From assembly GCF_900182795.1 (NCBI RefSeq), contig NZ_FXTX01000003.1:33383-97382 (forward strand): DNA of 64,000 bases, given 5' to 3'. The notes below the pieces were generated by a model, which did not search any database, was not told the DNA's origin, and saw only the letters and a program-made list of their open reading frames with translations. Numbering within the stretch: position 1 is the stretch's first letter; each line of letters opens with the position of its first letter. The stretch is from Venenivibrio stagnispumantis. GTDB lineage: Bacteria; Aquificota; Aquificia; Aquificales; Hydrogenothermaceae. Made by a program: the position numbers and the translations under genes. Positions 18,801-26,553 of the stretch are shown one piece after another.

Positions 18801-20356
18801 TCTATACCAAATTCTTTTATTTTTCTCCAAAGGGTTACTCTGTTTATTCCCAGTATCTTTGCTGCTAAACTTTTATTACCATTTGTTTGTTTCAAAACAT
18901 CTTTTATTTTTTCTATCTCACTTTTTTGTTGATTTGATTGTTCTTTTATAAATATCTCTTCCGGCAAATCATTTATATCAATGACTCTTTTTTTGGCTAA
19001 TATAACAGCTCTTTCTATTATATTTTCCAGTTCCCTTATATTTCCGGGATAATGGTAATCAAGCAAAGCTTTTATAGCTTCAGGAGATATTCCTTTTATG
19101 CTTTTATTATACATTTGGGAATATTTATCAATAAAAAAATTTACTAAAAATGGAATATCTTCTTTTCTTTCTCTAAGAGGTGGTATGGTAAGTGAGATTA
19201 CTTTTAATCTATAATATAAATCTTCTCTAAAATCTCCTTTCTTTATTGCTTCTTTTAAATCTTTATTTGTAGCAGCAACTATTCTTATATTTACTTTTCT
19301 TGTTTTTGTATCTCCCAGTCTTTCAAACTCTTTTTCTTGGATTAGATGAAGTAGTTTAGATTGTAGATAAAGTGGCATATCTCCGATTTCATCTAAAAAT
19401 AATGTGCCTCCATCTGCTAATTCTACTTTGCCCGGTTTATCTCTTACTGCACCTGTAAAAGCACCTTTTACATAGCCAAATAATTCACTTTCAAGTAGAT
19501 TTTCCGGTATGGCTGCACAATTTATTTTGATAAATGGTTTATCTCTTCTTGAAGATAAAGAATGAATATATCTTGCAATAACATTTTTTCCTACACCGGA
19601 TTCTCCCTCTAAAAGCACAGATGCATTTGTATCAACTATGGTTTTTACAGTTTCTAAGATGTATATCATCTTAGGATTTTTTGATACAAGCCTTCCTTTT
19701 GCTTCTTGATTTAACATACATTCCGGAATCACATAAAAAGAGATTAACCTACCTTTATCTTCTTTTAAAGGCGTAGATAAAAGAGAAACTTTTATATTTC
19801 CCAAAGCCGGAGTATTTATATATATATCTTCTCTTTCTTCAGGTAGTTCATAAATTTTTTTACTAAGTAAAAATTCTATATTCATTCCTTTTATGTCAGA
19901 TAATTCTTTGCACAGTATCTGCTTAGCATTATGGTTGTAATCTATAATATTCCCAATTTCATCAACAACCAATATAGAATCTACAATAGAATCTAATATT
20001 TTTCTGCTAAACTCTTTCTCTTTTTTTATCTGCTTTAAATAGTTAGATACCTTAGTATAATCTCTAAATTCTTCTAATATCCCTATAACTTTATTATTTT
20101 CAATTACAGGGGTAATGGTATGACAAACTGTTAAATCACAACAATTTAATTTTATATCAAAATTTTCCCTTTTATTTTTATCCTTTTTTATATCTTCTAA
20201 AGGACAGTTTTCACATATAGAAAATAAACCTACGCAACTCTCTCCTTCTTTCTTTTTTATTAATTTTTTTGCAGAGCTATTCATAAATATAATTTTTTTA
20301 TCTAATCCTATAAATATAACTGCTTGAGAAAGGTTATTTAAAACTGAAAAATCCAT
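18788..20356 (-). CDS. Sigma-54-dependent transcriptional activator with two PAS domains
   Basis: A 522-residue NtrC-family enhancer-binding protein. Order: N-terminal PAS-like domain (about 1-100) with clustered cysteines C41, C48, C51, C72, C73 and C78; a second PAS domain (about 115-215); AAA+ domain with Walker A GESGVGKN (251-258), the sigma-54-contacting GAFTGA loop (298-303) and Walker B GGTLFLDE (316-323); a C-terminal Fis-type helix-turn-helix (NGNKSLAAKILGINRVTLWRKI). It lacks a phosphoreceiver domain, so the PAS domains probably sense the signal. It begins 1 base after the SCP2 gene and probably regulates the sigma-54 promoter at 21528-21543. Confidence 0.93.
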   Translation of the reverse strand: MDFSVLNNLSQAVIFIGLDKKIIFMNSSAKKLIKKKEGESCVGLFSICENCPLEDIKKDKNKRENFDIKLNCCDLTVCHTITPVIENNKVIGILEEFRDYTKVSNYLKQIKKEKEFSRKILDSIVDSILVVDEIGNIIDYNHNAKQILCKELSDIKGMNIEFLLSKKIYELPEEREDIYINTPALGNIKVSLLSTPLKEDKGRLISFYVIPECMLNQEAKGRLVSKNPKMIYILETVKTIVDTNASVLLEGESGVGKNVIARYIHSLSSRRDKPFIKINCAAIPENLLESELFGYVKGAFTGAVRDKPGKVELADGGTLFLDEIGDMPLYLQSKLLHLIQEKEFERLGDTKTRKVNIRIVAATNKDLKEAIKKGDFREDLYYRLKVISLTIPPLRERKEDIPFLVNFFIDKYSQMYNKSIKGISPEAIKALLDYHYPGNIRELENIIERAVILAKKRVIDINDLPEEIFIKEQSNQQKSEIEKIKDVLKQTNGNKSLAAKILGINRVTLWRKIKEFGIEEQA

Positions 20357-20357
20357 T

Positions 20358-20741
20358 TTACCACTCTGTAGGAATCTTTCCCATCATTCTTAAAGATTCT
20401 TCAAATGGACCCATATACTTCATTGCAGTTATCATTGAACCTTTAAATTTTAGCTTTTTTGTTAGCATGGCTGCTTTTGGTCCCATTTCTCCTTTTGCTA
20501 AAGTCTGCCAATCTTTATATGTAGCCCACATTTCAAAATCATACTTACTATTATTATCGGCTTTTCCGGCTTCTGTTGCAACCCCATTTTCTACTTTCAA
20601 AAATACAGCCTCATTTTCATTTCCATCTATATAATATTTTATAGAAGCAGAAAAATTTTTTAAGTCATTTTTAAGTTTTTCATTTTTATTCCATTCTTCT
20701 TTATATAAATTAATCCATTCTTCTGTTAAAAATTTAGCCAT
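20358..20741 (-). CDS. SCP2 sterol-binding-domain protein
   Basis: A 127-residue single-domain SCP2-like protein: an N-terminal helix (WINLYKEEWNKNEKLKNDLKNF), a beta-sheet core (YYIDGNENEAVFLKVENGVAT, then KYDFEMWATYKDWQTLAKGEMGP) and C-terminal helices (LKFKGSMITAMKYMGPFEESLRMMG). SCP2 domains hold hydrophobic ligands such as lipids or acyl chains; the ligand here is unknown. It carries an AGGAGG-like ribosome binding site and lies between two DUF2173 genes upstream and the sigma-54 activator downstream, so it belongs to a regulated module, not to lipid biosynthesis genes. Confidence 0.85.
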   Translation of the reverse strand: MAKFLTEEWINLYKEEWNKNEKLKNDLKNFSASIKYYIDGNENEAVFLKVENGVATEAGKADNNSKYDFEMWATYKDWQTLAKGEMGPKAAMLTKKLKFKGSMITAMKYMGPFEESLRMMGKIPTEW

Positions 20742-20763
20742 TTATTTTTTCCTCCATTATCTT

Positions 20764-20791
20764 AAATAAAAAAAGGGGCTAATAGCCCCTT
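20764..20791 (-). terminator. Terminator after the tandem DUF2173 genes
   Basis: AAGGGGCT (20773-20780) pairs with 20784-20791 around an AAT loop. On the minus strand it is followed by a T-rich run at 20764-20772. It separates the DUF2173 pair from the SCP2/activator pair and could lower, without abolishing, read-through into them. Confidence 0.8.
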
Positions 20792-20806
20792 TCTGATATA
20801 ACTTTA

Positions 20807-21130
20807 TCAAGAGAGTAATGCTTTAAAAACTTCATTAAAAGATACTTCATCATTTTTTACAAATACGCCTTTATTTCCTGCTACACATACAGAATATTTT
20901 GGTCCGGTTAATGCCTATCCAAGAAGTGGTGTCCATTCTTGACCTGAAAAAGCAGTATATCCATCTGTTTGCATTTTTGCCATTGCATTATTTGCAGCAC
21001 ACATTTGAGCTGCCATTGCAGCTTCTTCTTCTGTTATATCTCCTTCAAAAGCTACAAGATTTCCTTTTTCATCAAATTCTCCGGCAGCGAATACACCTTT
21101 TATTTTCATTAAATCTTTTAATGTAGCCAT
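20807..21130 (-). pseudogene. DUF2173 family protein, second copy, interrupted by an in-frame TAG
   Basis: Starting at ATG 21130 (AGGAGG ribosome binding site 8 bases upstream) the frame codes MATLKDLMKIKGVFAAGEFD... to PLLG, then meets TAG at 20915-20917. It continues in the same frame as ALTGPKYSVCVAGNKGVFV... to TGA at 20807-20809. The combined 107-residue product aligns along its length with the intact paralogue just upstream; the TAG falls where that copy has Phe in PVQGFAVAGGKY. A single base change would explain it. It may be a recent nonsense mutation, a sequence error or, less likely, a read-through codon. An in-frame start further upstream (21208) lies inside the neighbouring gene and is unlikely. 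Confidence 0.7.
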
Positions 21131-21146
21131 TTTTCTTACCTCCTTA

Positions 21147-21488
21147 TTAAATATATTTTGAAAGTGTTTCAAAGGTTTTGTCAAAATCTGCTTTAGAAAG
21201 TTCAACAAATACCCCTACATTGCCCATAATACATGCTGCATATTTACCTCCAGCTACTGCAAAACCTTGCACAGGATAAAATCCATCTTTACCGGTGTAA
21301 GCACTCCAACCTTTTGCTTGCATATTGCCCATTGCTTTGTTTGCTGCACACATAAGAGCCGCTATTTCAGCTGCTTTCTCCGACATGTCTCCATAATAAG
21401 ATAGAAGTCTTCCATCTTCTGCAAACTCTCCTGCTGCAACTGCACCCGGAAGTTGCATTAATTCTTTTAGCTTTGATAATGTTGCCAT
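21147..21488 (-). CDS. DUF2173 family protein, intact copy
   Basis: A 113-residue protein of the DUF2173 family, a small alpha/beta domain of unknown function. Recognisable parts: MATLSKLKELMQLPGAVAAGEFAEDGRLLSYYGDMSEKAAEIAALMCAANKAMGNMQAKGWSAYTG and the C-terminal GGKYAACIMGNVGVFVE. It has a consensus AGGAGG 8 bases before its ATG and is the first gene after a sigma-54 promoter. A tandem paralogue follows after 16 bases. The module with SCP2 and an enhancer-binding protein suggests a regulated accessory function, perhaps linked to energy or sulfur metabolism; that is inference. Confidence 0.82.
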   Translation of the reverse strand: MATLSKLKELMQLPGAVAAGEFAEDGRLLSYYGDMSEKAAEIAALMCAANKAMGNMQAKGWSAYTGKDGFYPVQGFAVAGGKYAACIMGNVGVFVELSKADFDKTFETLSKYI

Positions 21489-21527
21489 GGCTAAAACCTC
21501 CTTTTAAAGTAGTTGTATTAATTTATA

Positions 21528-21543
21528 TGCAAAAATTATGCCA
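21528..21543 (-). promoter_or_regulatory. Sigma-54 (-24/-12) promoter of the DUF2173 operon
   Basis: On the minus strand the sequence is TGGCATAATTTTTGCA. It has the GG and GC doublets in exact sigma-54 spacing (consensus TGGCAC-N5-TTGCA). Transcription would start about 12 bases after the GC, near 21517, leaving a leader of roughly 29 bases before the first DUF2173 ATG. Confidence 0.82.
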
Positions 21544-21599
21544 AATATTGCAAGTTATTGAAAATTCAATATTTTTTATAAAAAGATTAAAATAAAAAA

Positions 21600-21638
21600 T
21601 GTTGCATTTTTGTTGCATTGTTACATACAGTGTTGCAT
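21600..21638. repeat. Four direct repeats upstream of the sigma-54 promoter (putative activator sites)
   Basis: TGTTGCAT occurs at 21600-21607, 21611-21618 and 21631-21638, and TGTTACAT at 21619-21626. They lie about 80-120 bases upstream of the predicted sigma-54 start, where enhancer-binding proteins usually bind. Start-to-start spacings are 11, 8 and 12 bases. They are the best candidates for operators of the adjacent NtrC-type activator. Confidence 0.6.
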
Positions 21639-21662
21639 AAGCTGAAACAAATTGAATTTTAA

Positions 21663-21782
21663 GAAAAAATAAAAGAAAAGCCCCCTTTATTAGGGGTTAT
21701 ATTTGAACAGAATATAAAAAATAATGAGATAACATCAGATTTTATTATTATTGCAATAGGAAAGCATGAGGTACCCTTATAG
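21663..21782 (+). pseudogene. Coding-like remnant of unknown origin
   Basis: One frame between a TAA (21660-21662) and a TAG (21780-21782) reads EKIKEKPPLLGVIFEQNIKN and then NEITSDFIIIAIGKHEVPL. The composition is protein-like, but there is no start codon or ribosome binding site. I do not recognise the parent family. It is best read as a decayed gene fragment. Confidence 0.3.
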
Positions 21783-21980
21783 ATAGTAAAAGGTAATCAA
21801 ATATAGTCAAAAGATTATAAAAAATTATATCCTTCTACTATCTTGCAGAGTACCCGATTTTGCCTGCTACCCATTATTTGCAGTGTCTCCACTACAAACT
21901 CACGGGATACTTCCAATAACTCCTTTAACTTTAAGTTTGTCCATTAGTGGCAAAGCCACTATTTAATTTTTGATTTTTTT
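21782..21980 (+). ncRNA. Candidate structured RNA ending in a strong terminator
   Basis: Paired segments: 21782-21793 with 21831-21842 (11 of 12 pairs), 21849-21856 with 21903-21911 (one bulged A, enclosing smaller CTGC/GCAG and AGTG/CACT helices), and finally TAGTGGC (21945-21951) with GCCACTA (21955-21961) followed by a long T-rich tail. The terminator has no plus-strand gene upstream to serve. An alternative reading is a decayed minus-strand gene, since one minus frame reads ELLEVSREFVVETLQIMG and on to a stop near 21826. No known RNA family was recognised. Confidence 0.4.
21945..21980 (+). terminator. Rho-independent terminator upstream of aspS
   Basis: A perfect 7-bp stem (21945-21951 with 21955-21961, loop AAA) is followed by a long T-rich tract. 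It lies about 145 bases upstream of aspS and ahead of the likely aspS promoter, so it ends a transcript coming from the left, not aspS itself. Confidence 0.75.
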
Positions 21981-22002
21981 GTTTTTTTTCTTATAAATTC
22001 CC

Positions 22003-22011
22003 TGCTATAAT
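22003..22011 (+). promoter_or_regulatory. Extended -10 promoter for aspS
   Basis: TGCTATAAT contains a perfect TATAAT (22006-22011) preceded by TG. No good -35 box lies 17 bases upstream. Transcription would start near 22018, about 87 bases before the aspS ATG. Confidence 0.45.
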
Positions 22012-22104
22012 ATTATATAATCTTTCGCTATAGTTTCCAATAAGTTTTATAAAAATTAAAAACTATATAATAATATTCTAAAAACTAAAATGAAGGAGAG
22101 ATAG

Positions 22105-23910
22105 ATGGTTGAACTTCTTAAAGATTTTAGAAGGGATTTATATTGTGGTGAAATAAATGAAACTAATATAGGAGATGAGCTTAGAGTTGTTGGTTGGGTT
22201 GATACTATTAGAGACCATGGGGGTGTTTTATTTATAAATTTAAGAGATAGGGAAGGAATTGTCCAAGTTGTTTTTGACCCGGCAATTACTACATCTGATA
22301 CTTATGAAAAAGCTAAGCATCTAAAATCTGAATATGTGATAGGTGTAAAAGGTAGAGTTTTTAGAAGACCGGAAGGAACTGAAAATCCAAAAATGAAAAC
22401 AGGAACTATAGAGATAAAAGCCGATTATTTGGTAATACTAAACAAATCAAAACCTCTTCCTTTCCAAATAGAAGATGATATAAAAGTTAGTGAAGAAGTA
22501 AGATTAAAATATAGATACCTTGATTTAAGAAGAAATAAAATGCAAAGAAATATAATATTAAGACATGAAGTTTATCAGGCTACAAGAGAGTTCTTAGTAG
22601 GTAATGGATTTATAGAAGTAGAAACTCCAATGTTAACAAAAAGCACACCGGAAGGAGCAAGAGATTTCTTAGTTCCTTCAAGACTTGAAAAAGGTAAATT
22701 TTATGCATTACCTCAATCCCCTCAGTTATTTAAGCAGATTTTGATGGTTGCTGGTTTAGAAAGATATTTTCAGATAGTTAAATGTTTTAGAGATGAAGAT
22801 TTAAGAGCTGATAGACAGCCGGAATTTACCCAGATAGATTTAGAGCTTTCTTTTGTTGATGAAGAAGATGTAATGGCATTATCAGAAGGTTTAATCCAAC
22901 ATATCTTTAAAAAAGTATTAGGTATAGATATAAAAATACCTTTTAGAAGAATGAGTTATGAAGAAGCAATAAACAAATACGGCACCGATAAACCGGATTT
23001 AAGATATAGCTTAGAACTTATAGATATTACAGATATAGCAAAAGAAGTTGAGTTTAAAGTATTTAGTGATGTTGCAAATAGCGGTGGATTAGTTAAAGGT
23101 ATTAATATAAAAGGTGGAGCTGTTTTTTCAAGAAAAGAGATAGATGAGTTAACAGAGTATGCTAAAAAATTTGGTGCAAAAGGAATGGCTTGGATAAAGC
23201 TTGAAAATGGTCAGATAACTTCACCGATTTTAAAATTCTTTACGGAAGAACAGAAAAATAAACTACTACAAAGAATGCAGGCTGAAAATGGAGATTTACT
23301 TATATTTATTGCAGATAAAAAAGATATAACCCATAAAACTCTTGGATTTTTAAGAAAACATATAGCAGAAAAAATGAATTTAATACCGGAAAATAGATGG
23401 GAATTTTTATGGGTTGTGGATTTTCCTTTATTTGAATGGGATGAAGAAGAAAAAAGATTGGTGGCTATACACCATCCATTTACAAGCCCAAAAGAAGAAG
23501 ATATAGAAAGGTTAGATGAAGCATTATCTGATGTAAATCTTGCTTTATCTTTTAAATCAAGAGCTTATGATATGGTTTTAAATGGAGAAGAAATTGGGGG
23601 TGGTTCAATTCGTATCCATATACCGGAAGTTCAGGAAAAAATATTTCAGCTTTTAAATATTTCGCCGGAAGAAGCAAAAGAAAAATTTGGATTTTTAATA
23701 GATGCTTTAAGCTATGGAGCACCACCACACGGCGGACTTGCTTTTGGTTTAGACAGAATACTTGCTCTAATGACAGGTTCAGAAAGCATAAGAGATGTTA
23801 TAGCATTTCCAAAAACTCAAAAAGGTATATGTCCTCTTACCGGAGCACCTGATTATGTTCAGGAAAAACAGCTCAAAGAGCTTGGAATTAAAGTAGAGGA
23901 AGAAGAGTAA
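22105..23910 (+). CDS. aspS: Aspartyl-tRNA synthetase
   Basis: A 601-residue class II synthetase of the long bacterial type. An N-terminal OB-fold anticodon-binding domain (GWVDTIRDHGGVLFINLRDREGIVQVVF) is followed by motif 2 (FRDEDLRADRQPEFTQIDLE), a GAD insertion domain (about residues 310-420) and motif 3 (GLAFGLDRILALMTGSESIRDVIAFPK). It charges tRNA-Asp, and possibly tRNA-Asn if the cell uses the amidotransferase route; the sequence does not settle that. A GGAGAG ribosome binding site precedes the ATG. Confidence 0.97.
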   Translation: MVELLKDFRRDLYCGEINETNIGDELRVVGWVDTIRDHGGVLFINLRDREGIVQVVFDPAITTSDTYEKAKHLKSEYVIGVKGRVFRRPEGTENPKMKTGTIEIKADYLVILNKSKPLPFQIEDDIKVSEEVRLKYRYLDLRRNKMQRNIILRHEVYQATREFLVGNGFIEVETPMLTKSTPEGARDFLVPSRLEKGKFYALPQSPQLFKQILMVAGLERYFQIVKCFRDEDLRADRQPEFTQIDLELSFVDEEDVMALSEGLIQHIFKKVLGIDIKIPFRRMSYEEAINKYGTDKPDLRYSLELIDITDIAKEVEFKVFSDVANSGGLVKGINIKGGAVFSRKEIDELTEYAKKFGAKGMAWIKLENGQITSPILKFFTEEQKNKLLQRMQAENGDLLIFIADKKDITHKTLGFLRKHIAEKMNLIPENRWEFLWVVDFPLFEWDEEEKRLVAIHHPFTSPKEEDIERLDEALSDVNLALSFKSRAYDMVLNGEEIGGGSIRIHIPEVQEKIFQLLNISPEEAKEKFGFLIDALSYGAPPHGGLAFGLDRILALMTGSESIRDVIAFPKTQKGICPLTGAPDYVQEKQLKELGIKVEEEE

Positions 23911-23983
23911 TTTTTTGATTTTTATCATACAATTGTTATGAATTATTAATAATAATTATTATAAAATTTATGAGGTTTTTAAA

Positions 23984-24829
23984 ATGGAAGGTCAAGATAA
24001 AGAACAAACCACATTAAATCTATATATACAACAGATGGCTAAACATCCTCTTCTTACTCCGGAAGAGGAAAAAGAGCTTGCAATAAGAGCTAAAAAAGGA
24101 GATAAAGAAGCTTTAAAAAAATTAGTTGAAGGAAATCTTCGTTTTGTTATAAATATAGCTAAAAATTTTATGGGTTGGGGTGTTCCACTTGTTGATTTAA
24201 TAGCAGCCGGAAATCTTGGTCTTATAGAAGCAGCAAAACGTTTTGACCCTGATAAAAATGTAAAATTTATATCTTATGCGGTATGGTGGATAAGACAGGC
24301 AATTATGCAAACGATTTTTCAGCAAACCGGAGCTGTCAGAATACCTATAAAAGAATCTTTATTTATAAGTAAAGTTAAAGAGACCTATGATAGATTAAAA
24401 GAACAGCTTGAAAGGGAGCCTACAATAGAAGAGCTTGCAAAAGAGTTAAAAGTAAGTCCAAGGAAAATAAAAAATGCATTGGCAGTAGTTAGAATGCCTG
24501 TTTCCCTTGATATGCCTATAGGAGAAGAAGGGGAAGAGATGACCCTTCTTGATGTCCTATCAAAATCCGGCACAGAAGATATTGAAAAAGAATTAATAGA
24601 AGAATCATTACATAAAGATTTGGAAAGTTTGTTAAATGCATTAGATGAAAGAGAAAGAAAGATTATAGAGCTAAGATATGGTCTTACAGGTGAAGAACCG
24701 AAAACATTAACAGAAGTAGGTGATGAGATAGGAATATCAAGAGAAAGAGTTAGACAGTTAGAACAAAGGGCTTTGAAAAAACTTAAAAATCTTGCTATGA
24801 AAAAACATCTTAAAGATTTTCTTTCATAA
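23984..24829 (+). CDS. RpoD-family (group 2, RpoS-like) sigma factor
   Basis: A 281-residue sigma-70 family protein containing regions 1.2 through 4.2 but no region 1.1. Region 2 has NLRFVINIAKNFMGWGVPLVDLIAAGNLGLIEAAKRFDP and the promoter-melting KFISYAVWWIRQAI. Region 3 is about residues 125-200. Region 4.2 ends with TLTEVGDEIGISRERVRQLEQRALKKL. Its length is too short for the primary RpoD of most bacteria, so it is probably a group 2 sigma similar to RpoS. It follows aspS by 73 bases and overlaps the convergent bioF by 20 bases. Confidence 0.9.
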   Translation: MEGQDKEQTTLNLYIQQMAKHPLLTPEEEKELAIRAKKGDKEALKKLVEGNLRFVINIAKNFMGWGVPLVDLIAAGNLGLIEAAKRFDPDKNVKFISYAVWWIRQAIMQTIFQQTGAVRIPIKESLFISKVKETYDRLKEQLEREPTIEELAKELKVSPRKIKNALAVVRMPVSLDMPIGEEGEEMTLLDVLSKSGTEDIEKELIEESLHKDLESLLNALDERERKIIELRYGLTGEEPKTLTEVGDEIGISRERVRQLEQRALKKLKNLAMKKHLKDFLS

Positions 24830-25943
24830 AACTTAAAATATCAAGTAGTTTGTCTATATCTTCATATTTATGACTATAAGATATAGTTATTCTAAGTCTT
24901 GAACTACCTATTGGCACAGTAGGGGGTCTTATTGCCTGAATAAATATATTGTTTTTAAGTAAATAATCTCTCCATATTAATGCTTTTTTCTCATCTTTTA
25001 AAATTATTGAAAATATAGGTGTATTATGAAACTCTATATTAAACCCTATTTCTTTTAATCTACTTGCAAAATATTTTGATTTTTCAAATAATTCTTTTCT
25101 TCTAAATTCTTCTTTTTGCATAATTCCTAAGTTTATAAGAGATATAAAATTTTGAACCGGAGATAATGCAGTAGAAAAAATAACAGGTCTTGCTTTATTA
25201 ACAAGAAAATCTATTAATAATTTTGAGCCGGATATAAATGCTCCAAAACTTCCTATGGCTTTTGATAATGTGCCTACCTGAATTATATTTTCATCAGGTT
25301 TAATATTAAACTCAAATAAACTTCCTTTTCCATTTCCTATAACACCGGTTGCATGGGCATCATCTATAATTAAAACTGCATCATATATTTTTGCTATCTG
25401 ATATAACTCTTTTAAAGGAGCTATATCTCCTTCCATACTAAAAACGCCATCTGTGATTATAAAAATATTTCCTTTCGTTTTATTTTCTTTTATTTTATTT
25501 TCAAGGTCTTCTATATCTTTATGTTTATATATAAATTTTTTTGCTTTTGATAATCTTATTCCATCTATGATTGAAGCATGATTATACTCATCACTAAATA
25601 TAATATCTTCTTCTGTTGTGATAGCTGATATTAAGCCAATATTTGCCATATATCCAGTTCCTACAACTATTGAGCTTTCTGTATCTTTCAGATTTGATAG
25701 ATTTTGTTCTAATTTTTTTTGTATCTCATAATAACCGCTTACTAATGCAGATGCTCCACTTCCAACCGGTAAATCTTTTATAAACTCTTTCAATTTCTGT
25801 TTTGTATATTCATTATCTTTCAGTCCAAGATAATCATTTGAGCAAAAATTTATAATATTTTTATCAAGGATAAATCTTTCTCTATATAAATTTTTTTCCT
25901 TTATTTGATTTAGGCTATTTTTTAGATATTCGTTAAATTTCAT
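24810..25943 (-). CDS. bioF: 8-amino-7-oxononanoate synthase-like enzyme
   Basis: A 377-residue PLP-dependent alpha-oxoamine synthase. It has the NFCSNDYLGL start, GSGASALVSGYYEIQKKLE, DDAHATGVIG and the PLP-lysine segment VGTLSKAIGSFGAFI. The family includes BioF, which condenses a pimeloyl thioester with alanine in biotin synthesis, and 2-amino-3-ketobutyrate ligase. The length and motifs favour BioF. It is the last gene of the long tig-to-bioF string and overlaps hisH by 11 bases. No other biotin gene is in the window; accC here encodes a subunit that acts on biotin carried by BCCP. Confidence 0.88.
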   Translation of the reverse strand: MKFNEYLKNSLNQIKEKNLYRERFILDKNIINFCSNDYLGLKDNEYTKQKLKEFIKDLPVGSGASALVSGYYEIQKKLEQNLSNLKDTESSIVVGTGYMANIGLISAITTEEDIIFSDEYNHASIIDGIRLSKAKKFIYKHKDIEDLENKIKENKTKGNIFIITDGVFSMEGDIAPLKELYQIAKIYDAVLIIDDAHATGVIGNGKGSLFEFNIKPDENIIQVGTLSKAIGSFGAFISGSKLLIDFLVNKARPVIFSTALSPVQNFISLINLGIMQKEEFRRKELFEKSKYFASRLKEIGFNIEFHNTPIFSIILKDEKKALIWRDYLLKNNIFIQAIRPPTVPIGSSRLRITISYSHKYEDIDKLLDILSFMKENL

Positions 25944-26553
25944 TCTTTACAAAATCTGCAAAATTTTGCAAAAATTTTAAACCTGTTGTTTGGCTTTTTT
26001 CAGGGTGAAACTGGACAGCCCAGATATTATCTTTTTCAATTGCAGAGCAAAAATCTACTCCGTAATCTGTATAAGAAGCTATAACATCTTCTTCATCCGG
26101 AACTGCATAATAAGAATGGACAAAATAAAAATAATCTCCTTCTTTTATATTTTTAAACATTTTATCTTTTTTCTTTATCCAGACTTGATTCCATCCCATG
26201 TGTGGTATTTTTATATTTAGTCTTTCATCAAATCTTATAACTTTACCTTTAATTATTCCAAGTCCTTCATGTTCTCCAAACTCATAACCATACTCAAATA
26301 ATATTTGAAGTCCAAGGCATATTCCAAGATAAGGTTTTCCTTGATTAATTGCCTGTATAATTTTATCTTTTAAGCCAAATCTTTCAAGGTTATGTATTGC
26401 ATCTGCAAATGCTCCAACTCCGGGAACAACAATTGCATCTGCTTTATCTATATCTTCCGGATTAGATGAGCGATTAACCTCAAGACCTACTTTTTGAAGA
26501 GCTTTTTCTACACTCCGTAAATTACCCATTCCGTAATCAACGAGCATTATCAT
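25933..26553 (-). CDS. hisH: Imidazole glycerol phosphate synthase glutaminase subunit HisH
   Basis: A 206-residue class I glutamine amidotransferase. It supplies ammonia to HisF in histidine synthesis. Visible: MLVDYGMGNLRSVEKAL, the catalytic Cys in GICLGLQILFEYGYEFGEHEGLGI, and the His/Glu pair in VQFHPEKSQTTGLKFL. It overlaps trpA by 4 bases and bioF by 11 bases. hisF is not in the window, which is usual for organisms with dispersed histidine genes. Confidence 0.94.
   Translation of the reverse strand: MIMLVDYGMGNLRSVEKALQKVGLEVNRSSNPEDIDKADAIVVPGVGAFADAIHNLERFGLKDKIIQAINQGKPYLGICLGLQILFEYGYEFGEHEGLGIIKGKVIRFDERLNIKIPHMGWNQVWIKKKDKMFKNIKEGDYFYFVHSYYAVPDEEDVIASYTDYGVDFCSAIEKDNIWAVQFHPEKSQTTGLKFLQNFADFVKNEI

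Noticed and set aside
20915..21208. A 97-residue frame starting upstream of the second DUF2173 copy (MLNFLKQILTKPLKHF...)
   Set aside because: The upstream part lies inside the intact DUF2173 gene in another frame. The AGGAGG and family N-terminus place the start at 21130.
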